Source: Marinobacter maroccanus
GTDB taxonomy: Bacteria; Pseudomonadota; Gammaproteobacteria; Pseudomonadales; Oleiphilaceae
Length of the DNA: 64,000 bases
Reading direction: 5' to 3'
Assembly (NCBI RefSeq): GCF_002933275.1
Contig: NZ_PSSX01000001.1
Location: 310,001 to 374,000 of the forward strand
Shown: positions 8,941-18,946 of the stretch, piece after piece
Layout: every line of letters starts with the position of its first letter
How positions within the stretch are numbered: the first letter of the stretch is position 1
Made by a program: the position numbers and the translations under genes
Notes under the pieces: generated by a model
Database searches by the model: none
Seen by the model: the letters and a program-made list of their open reading frames with translations, nothing else
What the model was told of the DNA's origin: nothing

Positions 8941-10218
8941 ATGGCGTTCAACCGGATTTCTGTGGTTGGTCTTGGTTATATTGGTTTGCCTACGGCGGCG
9001 GTGATTGCTTCCCGTCGTTGTGAGGTGATCGGCTTGGATGTTAGCCCGAAAGTTGTGGATACCATCAACCGTGGGGATATTCACATTGTAGAGCCCGATC
9101 TGGACATGATTGTGCATGCTGCTGTGAAGGAGGGCTACCTGAGAGCCACCTTGGATCCGGAACCTGCGGACGCCTTTCTGATTGCGGTACCTACGCCGTT
9201 CAAGGCGGAAGATGGGAAAGAGCACGTTCCCGATCTTAAGTACATAGAGTCTGCTGCTAAGGCGATAGCGCCAGTGCTGGAGAAGGGGAATCTGGTCATT
9301 CTTGAGTCTACCTCTCCCGTTGGGGCCACGGAACGCATGGCTGAGTGGTTTGCGGAGGCGCGCCCCGATCTGGTGTTTCCGCAAACGGGTGGGGAGGCGT
9401 CGGATATCCGTATTGCCCATTGCCCCGAGCGGGTTTTGCCGGGCCATGTTATCCGGGAGCTGGTGTCCAATGATCGCGTGATCGGTGGCATGACACCGAA
9501 ATGCTCAGACGCTGCTGCCGAGCTTTACAGTCTGTTTGTGGAGGGCGAGTGCGTAAAGACGACCGCCCGAACCGCGGAAATGGCCAAGCTGACAGAGAAC
9601 AGCTTCCGGGACGTGAACATTGCCTTTGCCAATGAGCTGTCACTGATCTGCGATAAGCTGGAGATCGATGTGTGGGAGTTGATTGAGCTGGCAAATCGCC
9701 ACCCACGGGTGAACATACTGAAACCTGGCCCGGGTGTTGGTGGGCACTGCATTGCAGTGGACCCCTGGTTTATTGTGAGCGAGACGCCGGAGCAAGCCAG
9801 GTTGATCCGCACTGCCCGGGAAGTGAATGATGGCAAGCCACAGTGGGTAATTGAAAAAGTTAAGTCTGCCCTTGGGGATTTCCTGGTGAAGAATCCTGGC
9901 CGCTCGGCCAGTGATGTGTCGGTGGCGGTATTTGGTTTGGCGTTCAAGCCGGATATTGACGACCTGCGGGAAAGCCCGTCTCTGGCAATCGCTGAGCAGC
10001 TTCATAAAGAGCTCCCACAGCCTTTGCTGCTGGTGGAGCCCAATATTCAGGAGGTGCCCGGGTCTCTGGAAGGTTGCTCCCTGGTTAATGCCGATGCAGC
10101 GATTGATAAGGCAGACATCTGTGTCATCCTTGTGTCGCACAAGCAGTTCCGGGGGCTGGACTATTCGGCCATCGCTCCGGGTTGTGTGATTGATGTTGTT
10201 GCCAGTGGCCGGGCGTGA
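8941..10218 (+). CDS. wecC: UDP-N-acetyl-D-mannosamine dehydrogenase
   Basis: A 425-residue UDP-sugar dehydrogenase that oxidises UDP-ManNAc to UDP-ManNAcA with NAD. The N-terminus has the Rossmann motif GLGYIGLPTAA; the active-site cysteine is in PGPGVGGHCIAVDPWFI near residue 275, and the family lysine and asparagine in MAKLTENSFRDVNIAFANE near residue 220. A strong ribosome site (aaggag, 8927-8932) precedes the ATG. Sequence blocks resemble WecC more closely than the TviB-type enzyme at 30090. Together with wecB it supplies the WecG-like transferase upstream. Confidence 0.92.
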   Translation: MAFNRISVVGLGYIGLPTAAVIASRRCEVIGLDVSPKVVDTINRGDIHIVEPDLDMIVHAAVKEGYLRATLDPEPADAFLIAVPTPFKAEDGKEHVPDLKYIESAAKAIAPVLEKGNLVILESTSPVGATERMAEWFAEARPDLVFPQTGGEASDIRIAHCPERVLPGHVIRELVSNDRVIGGMTPKCSDAAAELYSLFVEGECVKTTARTAEMAKLTENSFRDVNIAFANELSLICDKLEIDVWELIELANRHPRVNILKPGPGVGGHCIAVDPWFIVSETPEQARLIRTAREVNDGKPQWVIEKVKSALGDFLVKNPGRSASDVSVAVFGLAFKPDIDDLRESPSLAIAEQLHKELPQPLLLVEPNIQEVPGSLEGCSLVNADAAIDKADICVILVSHKQFRGLDYSAIAPGCVIDVVASGRA

Positions 10219-10252
10219 ACGCCATCGCTAGAGAACGAGTAGGGAGACAGGT

Positions 10253-11374
10253 TTGAAAGTATTAACGGTGTTTGGTACCCGCCCGGAAGCCATCAAGATG
10301 GCGCCCCTGGTGTTGGCCTTGCAGGAAGATAAGCGTTTCGAATCCTTACTGTGCGTTACCGGCCAGCATCGCGAGATGCTGGATCAGGTATTGTCTTTGT
10401 TTGAACTGGTGCCGGATTACGATCTGAACATCATGAAGCCGGGGCAAGACCTTACCGATGTAACGACCGGGATCTTGCAGGGCATGAAGGAGGTGCTGAG
10501 GGAAGCCCGGCCTGATGTGGTGTTGGTACACGGAGATACGGCAACAACCTTTGCGACTACTCTCGCAGCCTATTACGAGCAAATACCGGTTGGGCATGTA
10601 GAGGCGGGTTTGCGAACCGGCAATCTGTACTCTCCCTGGCCGGAGGAGGCAAACCGGAAACTCACCGGCGCGCTGGCAAAGCTGCACTTTGCGCCAACGC
10701 AAAAATCTGCCGATAACCTGATGGCAGAAGGCGTTGCCCACAGTGATGTGCACATTACCGGCAATACCGTGATCGATGCGCTGTTCGAGATTGTGGAGCG
10801 TTTCGATAAAGATTTTGAGTTGGCAGGCTCTTTGGCAGAGCATTTTCCGTTTCTGGATAGCAGCAGGCGTTTGATTCTGGTCACGGGGCATCGTAGGGAA
10901 AGTTTTGGTGACGGTTTTGAACGCATATGTGAGGCTTTGCGCCGCACAGCTGAAGCCTTTCCGAATGTGGATATCGTTTACCCGGTGCACCTGAATCCGA
11001 ACGTAAGAGAGCCGGTAAACCGATTGTTGCGGGGATTAGATAATATCCATTTGATCGAGCCGCTGGATTACTTGCCGTTTGTATACTTAATGAGCCGCTC
11101 ATACATGATTCTCACGGACTCAGGGGGTATTCAGGAAGAAGCGCCATCGCTTGGCAAGCCAGTGCTGGTAATGAGAGAGACTACAGAACGGCCTGAAGCA
11201 GTGGAGGCGGGCACAGTGGAGCTGGTCGGCACGGATGTCGAGCGCATATGCAATCGACTACAGGTGTTGCTGACTGACCAAAGGGCTTATGATGCGATGA
11301 GCCTGGCCCACAACCCCTATGGAGATGGGCGAGCCTGTAAGCGTATTTTGGACATGCTAGCTACTGGATTGTGA
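10253..11374 (+). CDS. wecB: UDP-N-acetylglucosamine 2-epimerase (non-hydrolysing)
   Basis: A 373-residue enzyme that interconverts UDP-GlcNAc and UDP-ManNAc in the cytoplasm. It carries [15 protein letters not shown] at the start, [10 protein letters not shown] near residue 115, [10 protein letters not shown] near 205, and [20 protein letters not shown] near 285, all family hallmarks. The start codon is TTG at 10253, supported by the ribosome site ggaga seven bases before it and by the exact match of the following residues to the family N-terminus. It provides the substrate for wecC just upstream. Confidence 0.93.
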   Translation: MKVLTVFGTRPEAIKMAPLVLALQEDKRFESLLCVTGQHREMLDQVLSLFELVPDYDLNIMKPGQDLTDVTTGILQGMKEVLREARPDVVLVHGDTATTFATTLAAYYEQIPVGHVEAGLRTGNLYSPWPEEANRKLTGALAKLHFAPTQKSADNLMAEGVAHSDVHITGNTVIDALFEIVERFDKDFELAGSLAEHFPFLDSSRRLILVTGHRRESFGDGFERICEALRRTAEAFPNVDIVYPVHLNPNVREPVNRLLRGLDNIHLIEPLDYLPFVYLMSRSYMILTDSGGIQEEAPSLGKPVLVMRETTERPEAVEAGTVELVGTDVERICNRLQVLLTDQRAYDAMSLAHNPYGDGRACKRILDMLATGL

Positions 11375-11464
11375 ATCCTAAGGGTAATTCAAAATACGCA
11401 TAGCTATCATCAATGACTATCGCTTGGTCGAAACTTGGCAGAAGTTTGGGAAAGGAATTCTTGC

Positions 11465-12280
11465 ATGGTTGAATGGAAGAGTAGCCTCCAGATGAAAGCT
11501 TGGCATTGGCCCAGCGCAATCCTCATAGGCGCTCTAATTGGCGTTGTGATCGGGTGCGTTCAACTGCTCGTTTTTAGTGACCAACGGCATACTGCATCAC
11601 TCAAGCTTTATGAGCGAGTTCTATTCGATGAGTTCTGGGAGGCCGCCCCGCCTTCGTTGTTAAGGGCCGAATTGCGCAGATCAGAACTGTCCAGCCAAGG
11701 CTCAGTGAAAAAGGAGCAACGAGACGTTGTTGTTGCAGAGTTGTTGAATGGGTGGTTCAGGCTGATAGATGGAACGCTGTTTCGATTCGCCATTGATGAA
11801 GCGTTGAAGTCTGGCTCGATCAGCAGAGATATTCAGCGTTACGCCCGCCTGAATAAGGGGTATGCAGATGGCCTCAACCAGCGTTCTATTTCCTTCCAGG
11901 TAGTTGGTGGCGATGAATCGGTTGTTGAACAAGAGCTGGAGCGTTGGGTAGCGAGCGTTCAGGAAACGAGCACCCTGCAAGCCCACTCGGCCGTTAAATC
12001 CTGGTTGTCCCGCAAGGCTTCTAGCCTGGAAGCCTTATCGGAAGGAAACGGCGCAGCCCTTTCGGAGGACGCGAGGTTTGAATTCAAACAAATGGCGGCG
12101 GAGTTCCACAATGCAGCGGATAGTTTTCCTTTGATCGAACCATTCCAGGCAGCGTTGTCTGAAGTCGAAGTTTACTCACACCCCCGAACATGGGCCCCCA
12201 GAATGGCACTTTGGGCTTTGATTGGTGCAGTTATTGGGGGTGTCCTTCTGCTGGGTTTCCGAGCGAAGAGGGCCGGGTGA
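11465..12280 (+). CDS. Wzz-like membrane protein, possible chain-length determinant
   Basis: A 271-residue protein with one transmembrane helix near residues 15-35, a largely helical, charged periplasmic middle of about 210 residues, and a second helix near 245-265 just before a short basic tail. This is the topology of Wzz polysaccharide co-polymerases, and the position next to a Wzx gene fits. I see no clear proline-rich Wzz motif before the second helix, so the family is not proven. The ATG at 11465 is preceded by aaagga at good distance. The stop overlaps the GTG of the next gene. Confidence 0.5.
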   Translation: MVEWKSSLQMKAWHWPSAILIGALIGVVIGCVQLLVFSDQRHTASLKLYERVLFDEFWEAAPPSLLRAELRRSELSSQGSVKKEQRDVVVAELLNGWFRLIDGTLFRFAIDEALKSGSISRDIQRYARLNKGYADGLNQRSISFQVVGGDESVVEQELERWVASVQETSTLQAHSAVKSWLSRKASSLEALSEGNGAALSEDARFEFKQMAAEFHNAADSFPLIEPFQAALSEVEVYSHPRTWAPRMALWALIGAVIGGVLLLGFRAKRAG

Positions 12281-13605
12281 GTCTGCGCAGTCGGTTCCTG
12301 AAGTTGCTGTTCGGTCCGGTTATAACGTTATTGACCGGCATGTTGTCGGGGCCGCTAATCTCCCGCCTTTTTACCCCTGAGGAGTTCGGACGCTACTCGG
12401 TTTTATTGGCAATTGTTGGCATTGCTGTTGTTGCCGTTACCATTCGTTTCGAACAACTCATCCCGACCAGTAAAGACCCGGCCGCCAGCTTTTGGATAGT
12501 CGTTTTGAGCGCGGTGGTTGGTGCCTTGGCTCTGGGAGGGATAGCCTATCCGTTTTTTGCGTTGGAAGAGGCGCTGTTTATTGCATTGGCTACTCTGGCG
12601 GTTGCGGTTTTTAATGGGTTCTATTACCTCAGAGTTAATGCAGATGAACCTTTACGCGCATCTGCCGGCCGGGCAGTGCAGGCAGCCGGGGTTCTTGGTG
12701 GTCAGGCGTCGTTTGGAGCTGCGGGCTGGGGAATATTTGGATTGATCTGGGGAGAGCTGGTGGGGCGCTTTGCTTCACTTTTGTTTGTTTTACAGAAAGT
12801 AGATGGCCGAAGTGTTGCTGTTTTAAAGCGGGAGTTCGGCGAACAATGGCCCGCAGCGAAATGGCTGCTGCCCGGGTCTCTCCTCGGCGCCCTTGCACTT
12901 CAGCTACTTCCTTTAGGTATGGCTATTTCGGTTGGCGCAGCATCTGCAGGCATTTTCTTGCTTGTTTATCGAATGGTAGTCATTCCAAACTCCATTCTTT
13001 CGAAGGTTGCAAGCGATACGCTGCTTGTTGAGTTCAGCCGATTGGAAAAGGACGATCTGCCAATTCGCAATGCGGTCGAAAACGGATTTCGCAAGCTTAC
13101 CCTTACAGCGGTATGTCTGTATGGGAGTTTGGCGATATACGGCGGTTGGTTGTTCTCAGTTCTGCTTGGCGATCAATGGAGCAACTCCAGCGTTTTTATC
13201 CCCTGGTTGGCACTTTTGGTGGCATTTTGGTCAATCGCCTCACCGCTTGCCATGGTTTTCGTCTCGCTTCAGAAGACCAGATGGTCGTTTGGTTTGAGCA
13301 GTCTGGACGTTCTTAATCGCTGTTTTGCTTTGTTCGTGGGTTTCTTCTATCAGGATGTCTTGGCTGCTGCGGTTTCGCTGGCAATTGGCGGGGCCTTCGT
13401 TTACGGAGCTACGGTTGCAAGCGCGATGAGAGTTTCAGGTGCCAGTTTCGCTGGCGCAATTGCCCCTGTCTTGCTCAGTGGCGCATTCGTTGTGTTTTTG
13501 CTGATTGTTGCAAACGTTCTCTTTGAAGGCGGTTCATGGGAGCTTTCGATCGTGCCAACAATTCTTGCCTTCAGTATTTGCGGGAAAAAACTGCTTTATG
13601 GCTAA
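12277..13605 (+). CDS. Second polysaccharide flippase (Wzx/MOP family)
   Basis: A 442-residue polytopic protein with about twelve hydrophobic helices. The opening LLFGPVITLLTGMLSGPLISRLFTPEEFGRYS is typical of MOP-superfamily lipopolysaccharide flippases. I chose GTG at 12277, which overlaps the TGA of the preceding gene and has a ggccggg-type purine site before it; an upstream in-frame ATG at 12190 would read through the end of the previous gene. It presumably moves the second repeat unit, distinct from that handled by the WzxE-like protein at the window start. Confidence 0.82.
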   Translation: MSLRSRFLKLLFGPVITLLTGMLSGPLISRLFTPEEFGRYSVLLAIVGIAVVAVTIRFEQLIPTSKDPAASFWIVVLSAVVGALALGGIAYPFFALEEALFIALATLAVAVFNGFYYLRVNADEPLRASAGRAVQAAGVLGGQASFGAAGWGIFGLIWGELVGRFASLLFVLQKVDGRSVAVLKREFGEQWPAAKWLLPGSLLGALALQLLPLGMAISVGAASAGIFLLVYRMVVIPNSILSKVASDTLLVEFSRLEKDDLPIRNAVENGFRKLTLTAVCLYGSLAIYGGWLFSVLLGDQWSNSSVFIPWLALLVAFWSIASPLAMVFVSLQKTRWSFGLSSLDVLNRCFALFVGFFYQDVLAAAVSLAIGGAFVYGATVASAMRVSGASFAGAIAPVLLSGAFVVFLLIVANVLFEGGSWELSIVPTILAFSICGKKLLYG

Positions 13606-14581
13606 AAGGGTGGCTGTAGTTGGTACCTACATGTGGACAAGACGCCTTTCTGCGTTGTTGGAGAAGCACGCGGGGGTAGTCTGTTCTCCTGTGTCAGAGG
13701 TTCGACTGCGAGATGTCGTTGGGCTAGTGGGCATGTTCCGTGTTAATACTGCCATCCGTGTTGGCTTCAGGCCCGGCCAGCTACGGCCTAGAGCTCTGAT
13801 ATTGGATCTGGTCTGTCTTCTTTATGTTTTGCTCGGAAAGAATCTGGTGTTTTACTGGACTGGATCAGATGTGCCCAGAACCGCTGGCTTGCTATCTGCC
13901 ACTGGTTGGTTCTCGAGACTATGGTCGGTTCCCATTACCCGTTTACTCCTCCGAAAGAGTCATCATTGCGCCGCAGCCCCCTGGTTGGTCAATGAGCTTG
14001 AGACCCTTGCCTGCAGCGCCGAAAGCTTTCCCTTTCCTACTCCTACAGAACGGTTTGAACGCAAATCGAATGATGGACATGGCTCTTGGCCACACGACTT
14101 CACTGTTCTTTCCTATGTACCTGACCACAACTATCAAAATTACTGTGGCGATGAAATTCTGGCTTTGGCGAAAAGAATGCCGCACCTGCAGTTCAGGATA
14201 ATGGGGGGCGAAGGAAAGTGGTGCCTTAACCCGCCGGACAACCTTTTGTTTCTGGGGTGGACAGATGCATTTGCAGAGTACCAGCGGTGCGTCGTTCTAT
14301 TGAGAGCGGTGCGTCATGATGCCCTCGGTGGTACTGTAAGAGAGGCTCTTTTGTGCGAACGGTACGTCTTGTACACGTATCCCCATGAGTTTGTAGAGTT
14401 GCTTCCCTCGCCGGATGAGTCTATTGATTTTGTTGGGGCAATGGAAAATAAGTTGAATGGGCTTTTCGGTCAGTTTCGGGATGGCCAACTTTCAGCTAAC
14501 CAAGAGGGTTCTGAGTGGGTGAAGCGAAACCTTTCCGAGCAGGTGCTTGCTAGAAGGCTCGCCAGCCGCTGGATCGAATAG
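13598..14581 (+). CDS. Putative glycosyltransferase
   Basis: A 327-residue soluble protein beginning MAKRVAVVGTYMW. The middle has DFTVLSYVPDHNYQNYCGDEILALAKRMP, and FLGWTDAFAEYQRCVVLLRAVRHDALGGTVREALL follows, resembling the donor-binding half of GT-B glycosyltransferases in which GGTVREAL replaces the usual E-x7-E segment. The start at 13598 overlaps the end of the flippase gene by eight bases. The family assignment is moderate; the sugar is unknown. It is part of the second Wzx/Wzy set. Confidence 0.65.
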   Translation: MAKRVAVVGTYMWTRRLSALLEKHAGVVCSPVSEVRLRDVVGLVGMFRVNTAIRVGFRPGQLRPRALILDLVCLLYVLLGKNLVFYWTGSDVPRTAGLLSATGWFSRLWSVPITRLLLRKSHHCAAAPWLVNELETLACSAESFPFPTPTERFERKSNDGHGSWPHDFTVLSYVPDHNYQNYCGDEILALAKRMPHLQFRIMGGEGKWCLNPPDNLLFLGWTDAFAEYQRCVVLLRAVRHDALGGTVREALLCERYVLYTYPHEFVELLPSPDESIDFVGAMENKLNGLFGQFRDGQLSANQEGSEWVKRNLSEQVLARRLASRWIE

Positions 14582-14585
14582 TCGC

Positions 14586-16025
14586 ATGTTTGAAGTTCGC
14601 TTGAAGTATTCGATTATTGTAGCGTTATCCTTGGTGGCCACTGCGTTTTTCACTGCTGATTTGTTTGGTATTTTTTATGACACGGCGCTCGCTTCATCTC
14701 TTTTATTGATCGTTCTGTGTGTGCCGTTGCTGTCTCGGAACCTTAAATGGTATGAGCCGGTTTGCGCGCTAAATGTAATGTTTGCGCTATTAGCGCTGGC
14801 AGGAATCTATCTCGCGTTCACTGGATTTACGACAGCAGAGCATGCTCTCCATCGCTTCCCGTTACTAGCGCAAAGAGCGCCACTGACCCTTTGTTACGTT
14901 TCCGTGTGGATTCTTTGCTTCTATGCAGGTTACTACCTCTTTAGAAATGTGCCCGTAGAAGGTTCCGAAGACCGGGCGCTTGTACCTGCCTTGATGGGAA
15001 AGCAGGCTGGCGCGATTAGACTATTATCGCTTATCTGTTTCTCATTTGCGTTGATAAATTTGTCTTACAATGTCTGGCTATATAATCCAGTTGACCCTTT
15101 TTCCTATTTCACCAGCTTTGGTGTTTCCAGGTATCGGGACCAGGTGAATGAGGGTTTTTATACAACTTTAGGTTACAACCTATTTGTGGTGGCGTTGGTT
15201 TTTTATCGCTACTCCTTCCAGGTATGGTCACTAAGAAAATTCATTCTGTTTTCGGTATTGTTGGTAATTTCTTTGATTGCCGTGTTATCTCGAGGACAGA
15301 TATTTTTTACTTTCTCAATCCTGCTATTTTTGTTTTGTTTGGAATATTTTTTTTCCAGGGATCGAAAGCGGTATTTTCGGTTGGCAACGCGGATTGTGCC
15401 TTTGATTTTCGTTCTTATTGTCTTTTCTTATTTTGCAAGGCTTGTAAGTGTTGAACTTTTCCTGGCAGAACAAGCTGGAAATGATCTGAATGTTGTTGAG
15501 GCATTTTTCGAGAAGTTTTCGGATTTTGGGGCATTGATTTTTGGCAAAGGTAATGTCCCTAACCTGCCAGCAATGATTGTTTACGAAGATCACTTCGGAA
15601 GTGTTGAAGCGTATCTTTACGGTGAGTCTCTTGTCGCCTGGATGGCTGCATTTTTTCCGTTTTTTGATGCTACCTATATTGGATACGGTATTAGTGATAC
15701 TTGGTATCCAAATAATGTCGGCGGAATCCCCCCGGGTGTTGTTCATGAGATGATAGCAAATTTCGGTTTTTTGGGAGGTTTTCTTTCGGCATTCAGTTTT
15801 GGTGTCGTTAGCGTGCTTATATTTAATCTTGTTGTTAAGAAGGCTGGTTTTTTAATTGTTGTTGCTTACTCAGCTTTATTTGTCAGGTTTTGGTTTATTT
15901 TGCCAAAAGTTGAATTTTCCGTTCTGAGTAATGCTATCTGGTTATTCCTTCCAACCGCCTTGGTTTATGCAGTCTATTGTTTGGCAAATAAAAATTTTCG
16001 TTGGCCGATTAGAGAAAAATTATGA
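14586..16025 (+). CDS. Putative O-antigen polymerase (second Wzy-like protein)
   Basis: A 479-residue membrane protein with about ten to twelve hydrophobic helices. A hydrophilic section around residues 295-395 holds a GKGNVPNLPA stretch and IGYGISDTWYPNNVGGIPPGVVHEM, similar to the periplasmic loop of oligosaccharide repeat-unit polymerases. The ATG at 14586 begins five bases after the previous stop; the last codons overlap the next gene. It would polymerise the repeat unit flipped by the Wzx at 12277. Local AT content rises in this gene. Confidence 0.68.
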   Translation: MFEVRLKYSIIVALSLVATAFFTADLFGIFYDTALASSLLLIVLCVPLLSRNLKWYEPVCALNVMFALLALAGIYLAFTGFTTAEHALHRFPLLAQRAPLTLCYVSVWILCFYAGYYLFRNVPVEGSEDRALVPALMGKQAGAIRLLSLICFSFALINLSYNVWLYNPVDPFSYFTSFGVSRYRDQVNEGFYTTLGYNLFVVALVFYRYSFQVWSLRKFILFSVLLVISLIAVLSRGQIFFTFSILLFLFCLEYFFSRDRKRYFRLATRIVPLIFVLIVFSYFARLVSVELFLAEQAGNDLNVVEAFFEKFSDFGALIFGKGNVPNLPAMIVYEDHFGSVEAYLYGESLVAWMAAFFPFFDATYIGYGISDTWYPNNVGGIPPGVVHEMIANFGFLGGFLSAFSFGVVSVLIFNLVVKKAGFLIVVAYSALFVRFWFILPKVEFSVLSNAIWLFLPTALVYAVYCLANKNFRWPIREKL

Positions 16026-17137
16026 TTCATATCTCTAATAACTTTATCAGTAGTACTGTGCACGCGAGTGTTATCTCTGAGTTGTCGAAGACTTTTGAGG
16101 ATCAGCTGGTAATTGTTCCGATAAGGGAGAAGGCCCAAGAGGGTAAGAATACTGAAGGATTGGTAAATATCCGGTTCAGATTTATTTATTTTAATAATAA
16201 GGTTATTAAGTTTTTTCCATTGCTGAAAGTTCTTTTACTGTCGCTAAGAGTTCACTCGCTTCTCAGCGCTGCTGGTAAAGCATGCGGCGGCCGGGGCAAA
16301 AAGTTGAATGTTATTGCACACAATTTCTGGTCGGATGGAACGCTCGCTTTTTTCAATTCTTTCTTCATACCGATGCGCTATATGCTGGTTGTAAGAAACA
16401 CGGACATCAACTATTTCATTGCCAGGTTGCCTCATTACAGATGGCTGATGGCATGGGCTATAAGGCGTTCAGAAGGTTTGACTTTCGTTAGCCGCTCCCA
16501 CTATCTCCGGTTTAAAGCCCAGTGGCCCAACCTGCTTGCTCATGCCTCTAAGGTAGAGATAATTCCCAATGCGCTCTCGCACTGGTGGCTTGATAACATC
16601 GTTGAAAAACGTATTGCCCGTCCTGCACAAGTGTGCTTTGTCGGTCGGTTTGACGCCAACAAAAATCTAGTAAATTTGCTGAATGCTGCCCAGATTGTTC
16701 GGGCGGCTATGCCTGATTTCAGGCTGGTACTTGTTGGGGGAGACGAGTCCGAACTTCGGGCGACAACAGGGTATGCCTGTATTCCGGATTTTGTTGAGGT
16801 TCGGGGCAGGCTTCAACCAGAGGAGTTGTTGGATGTTTATCGGCGTTCCCGGGTGTTTGTGATGCCCTCTTTTACGGAGACCTTTGGGCTGGTTTATCTG
16901 GAAGCTCTGTCTCAAGGCTGCTCGGTAATATGTAGCATCGGGGAAGGTATCGATGGCATGTGGGAAGTGCCTTTCATCCGGGCGGTAGATCCAAAATGTG
17001 TTGATGCTCTTGCCAGCGATGTGATTGAGCTGATTAACCGGTTCCCGGAGGGAATACCCGTATCTTGGAGTGTTACTGAAATTCGGCGGTTCGATTGGAA
17101 GCGCGTTGCAGACAAGTATTTGGAGTTTTTTTCTTGA
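16022..17137 (+). CDS. Family 4-type glycosyltransferase
   Basis: A 371-residue GT-B enzyme. The C-terminal domain has VCFVGRFDANKNLVNLLNAA near residue 205 and the donor-site region FVMPSFTETFGLVYLEALSQGCSVI near residue 280, with the two glutamates of the E-x7-E motif (ETFGLVYLE). It begins with ATGA overlapping the polymerase stop and ends overlapping the next start, so all are translated as one operon. It adds an unidentified sugar to the lipid-linked repeat. Confidence 0.85.
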   Translation: MIHISNNFISSTVHASVISELSKTFEDQLVIVPIREKAQEGKNTEGLVNIRFRFIYFNNKVIKFFPLLKVLLLSLRVHSLLSAAGKACGGRGKKLNVIAHNFWSDGTLAFFNSFFIPMRYMLVVRNTDINYFIARLPHYRWLMAWAIRRSEGLTFVSRSHYLRFKAQWPNLLAHASKVEIIPNALSHWWLDNIVEKRIARPAQVCFVGRFDANKNLVNLLNAAQIVRAAMPDFRLVLVGGDESELRATTGYACIPDFVEVRGRLQPEELLDVYRRSRVFVMPSFTETFGLVYLEALSQGCSVICSIGEGIDGMWEVPFIRAVDPKCVDALASDVIELINRFPEGIPVSWSVTEIRRFDWKRVADKYLEFFS

Positions 17138-18357
17138 AAATTATCTACCTGCATCAGTATTTCCGTACTCCCGCAATGTCCGGAGGCACCAGATCCTATG
17201 AGATGGCGCGTCGCCTTGTCGCCGCAGGGCACGAAGTCCATATAGTCACTTCGAGTACCGACCCTGATGAGGCTTTGAATGATTGGTATGAAGAAATGGT
17301 GGACGGAATTCATGTTCACTGGTTGCCAGTTCCCTACAGTAACACAATGGGTTTTGCCAAGCGGCTGATTGCGTTTTCTACGTTCGCAAGGAAGGCTGGT
17401 AGGTACGCGTCGAAATTGAGCGGAGACATTGTATTTGCAACCAGTACACCCCTTACCATTGCTATCCCCGGTGTTAGGGCCAGTCGCACTTTGAAGGTGC
17501 CACTGGTCTTCGAGGTTCGCGATCTTTGGCCGGAAATTCCAATTGCTTTGAACGTGTTGAAATCTCCTATTACCAAATATCTTGCCAGACGCCTTGAGAA
17601 GTGGGCATATAAAAATTCAGACAGAGTGATAGGTCTATCTCCCGGGATGTGTGAGGGTGTAGTCAGAGCTGGCTATGATGCTTCGAGAGTGCATTGTATT
17701 CCCAACAGTGCCGATCTTGATCTGTTCGCTGTGTCGGAGAAGGCGGGCCAAGACTTTCGTGATAGCCGTGCATGGCTGGGTGACAGGCCCTTGGTGTTAT
17801 ATGCCGGAACATTTGGATTTGTGAATGGTGTCGGTTACTTTGCGGATATAGCACGAGCAGCGCTCCAGCTTGATCCAAAGATTTGTTTTTTGGCGGTTGG
17901 TAATGGGGCGGAGTATGAAAAGGTTAAGCAAAGAGCCGCGGAAAACGGGGTCCTTGGGAAGAACTTTTTTATGGAGCCTCCCGTTACGAAAAAAGAGATG
18001 CCAGCATTACTCAACGCTGCAACGCTTACGACTTCACTGGTAATTCCTAATCGAGCTCTTTGGCATAACTCTGCCAACAAGTTCTTCGATTCACTTGCGG
18101 CCGGCAGGCCCATTTTTGTTAATCACGGGGGATGGCAGGCCGAGCTTCTTGAGGAGGCAGGCGCCGGTTTTGAAGTGCCCCCTGATGATGCTTCGGCATC
18201 AGCTGAGAAGATCATAAATTTCCTGAATGATCGGGCCAGAGTAGAATCAGCTGGAAAAGCTGCTCTTGATCTGGCGCGAACGCGGTTCGATCGCTCAGTG
18301 CTTGCTGGCCAGCTAGAGAGGGTATTATCTGAAGCAGTGCAGGCAGTTCATGCTTAA
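17134..18357 (+). CDS. Glycosyltransferase, WbuB-like (GT4)
   Basis: A 407-residue GT-B enzyme starting MKIIYLHQYFRTPAMSGGTR, the N-terminus of WbuB-type transferases, and containing VFEVRDLWPEIPIALN near residue 128. WbuB-like enzymes often act directly after the initiating sugar phosphate transferase, whose gene follows. The start is a TTG at 17134 overlapping the previous TGA, with ggag at 17122-17125 as ribosome site; this start matches the family N-terminus. The donor may be a HexNAc, which is inferred from the neighbours only. Confidence 0.85.
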   Translation: MKIIYLHQYFRTPAMSGGTRSYEMARRLVAAGHEVHIVTSSTDPDEALNDWYEEMVDGIHVHWLPVPYSNTMGFAKRLIAFSTFARKAGRYASKLSGDIVFATSTPLTIAIPGVRASRTLKVPLVFEVRDLWPEIPIALNVLKSPITKYLARRLEKWAYKNSDRVIGLSPGMCEGVVRAGYDASRVHCIPNSADLDLFAVSEKAGQDFRDSRAWLGDRPLVLYAGTFGFVNGVGYFADIARAALQLDPKICFLAVGNGAEYEKVKQRAAENGVLGKNFFMEPPVTKKEMPALLNAATLTTSLVIPNRALWHNSANKFFDSLAAGRPIFVNHGGWQAELLEEAGAGFEVPPDDASASAEKIINFLNDRARVESAGKAALDLARTRFDRSVLAGQLERVLSEAVQAVHA

Positions 18358-18946
18358 GCGGTTTTTTGACATTGTAGTAGCTGGCATCCTCTTGATCGTC
18401 TTGGCACCCGCCTTTTTCCTGTTGATTGGGGTTGTCAGGGCGAACCTGGGATCACCGGTTTTTTTCAGTCAGTTGCGGCCTGGGAAAAATGGCAATCCGT
18501 TTCGGATGGTTAAGTTTCGTACTATGCTCAACTCTGTTGATCACGAGGGGCGGTCCTTGCCGGATGAGCAGCGTATGACATCTTTTGGTCGCTTTCTCAG
18601 GTCTACCAGCCTCGATGAGCTGCCGGAGCTTTGGAACGTTCTGAAGGGCGAAATGAGTCTTGTTGGACCGCGTCCGCTGTTGATGGAATATCTCCCACTC
18701 TACTCCAAAGAACAGTTTCGTCGACATGAAGTGCGTCCGGGTATCACCGGATGGGCTCAGGTTAACGGACGCAATGCGATCTCGTGGGAAGATAAATTCA
18801 GGCTAGATATATGGTATGTGGATAACCAATCCTTCTGGCTTGATATCAAGATCCTGATTATGACGGTGAGGAAGGTATTGAAGAAGGATGGCATAAGTAG
18901 TGAGGGTGCGGCTACGGCGTCCAGGTTCACCGGGAACAAGAACTGA
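18350..18946 (+). CDS. pglC: Initiating sugar phosphate transferase (PglC-like monotopic PGT)
   Basis: A 198-residue small phosphoglycosyl transferase. A single N-terminal membrane helix (residues about 8-28) is followed by the catalytic core: [22 protein letters not shown], the [22 protein letters not shown] block near residue 90, and [14 protein letters not shown] near 128. It transfers a sugar-1-phosphate to undecaprenyl phosphate at the inner membrane. The next genes make UDP-diacetylbacillosamine, so that sugar is the likely substrate, as for PglC. It overlaps the upstream gene by eight bases and its TGA overlaps the next ATG. Confidence 0.88.
   Translation: MLKRFFDIVVAGILLIVLAPAFFLLIGVVRANLGSPVFFSQLRPGKNGNPFRMVKFRTMLNSVDHEGRSLPDEQRMTSFGRFLRSTSLDELPELWNVLKGEMSLVGPRPLLMEYLPLYSKEQFRRHEVRPGITGWAQVNGRNAISWEDKFRLDIWYVDNQSFWLDIKILIMTVRKVLKKDGISSEGAATASRFTGNKN

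Noticed and set aside
8143..9447. 434-codon open frame on the minus strand
   Set aside because: It crosses two well-supported genes (wecG-like and wecC) in antisense and is Arg/His-rich without family resemblance.
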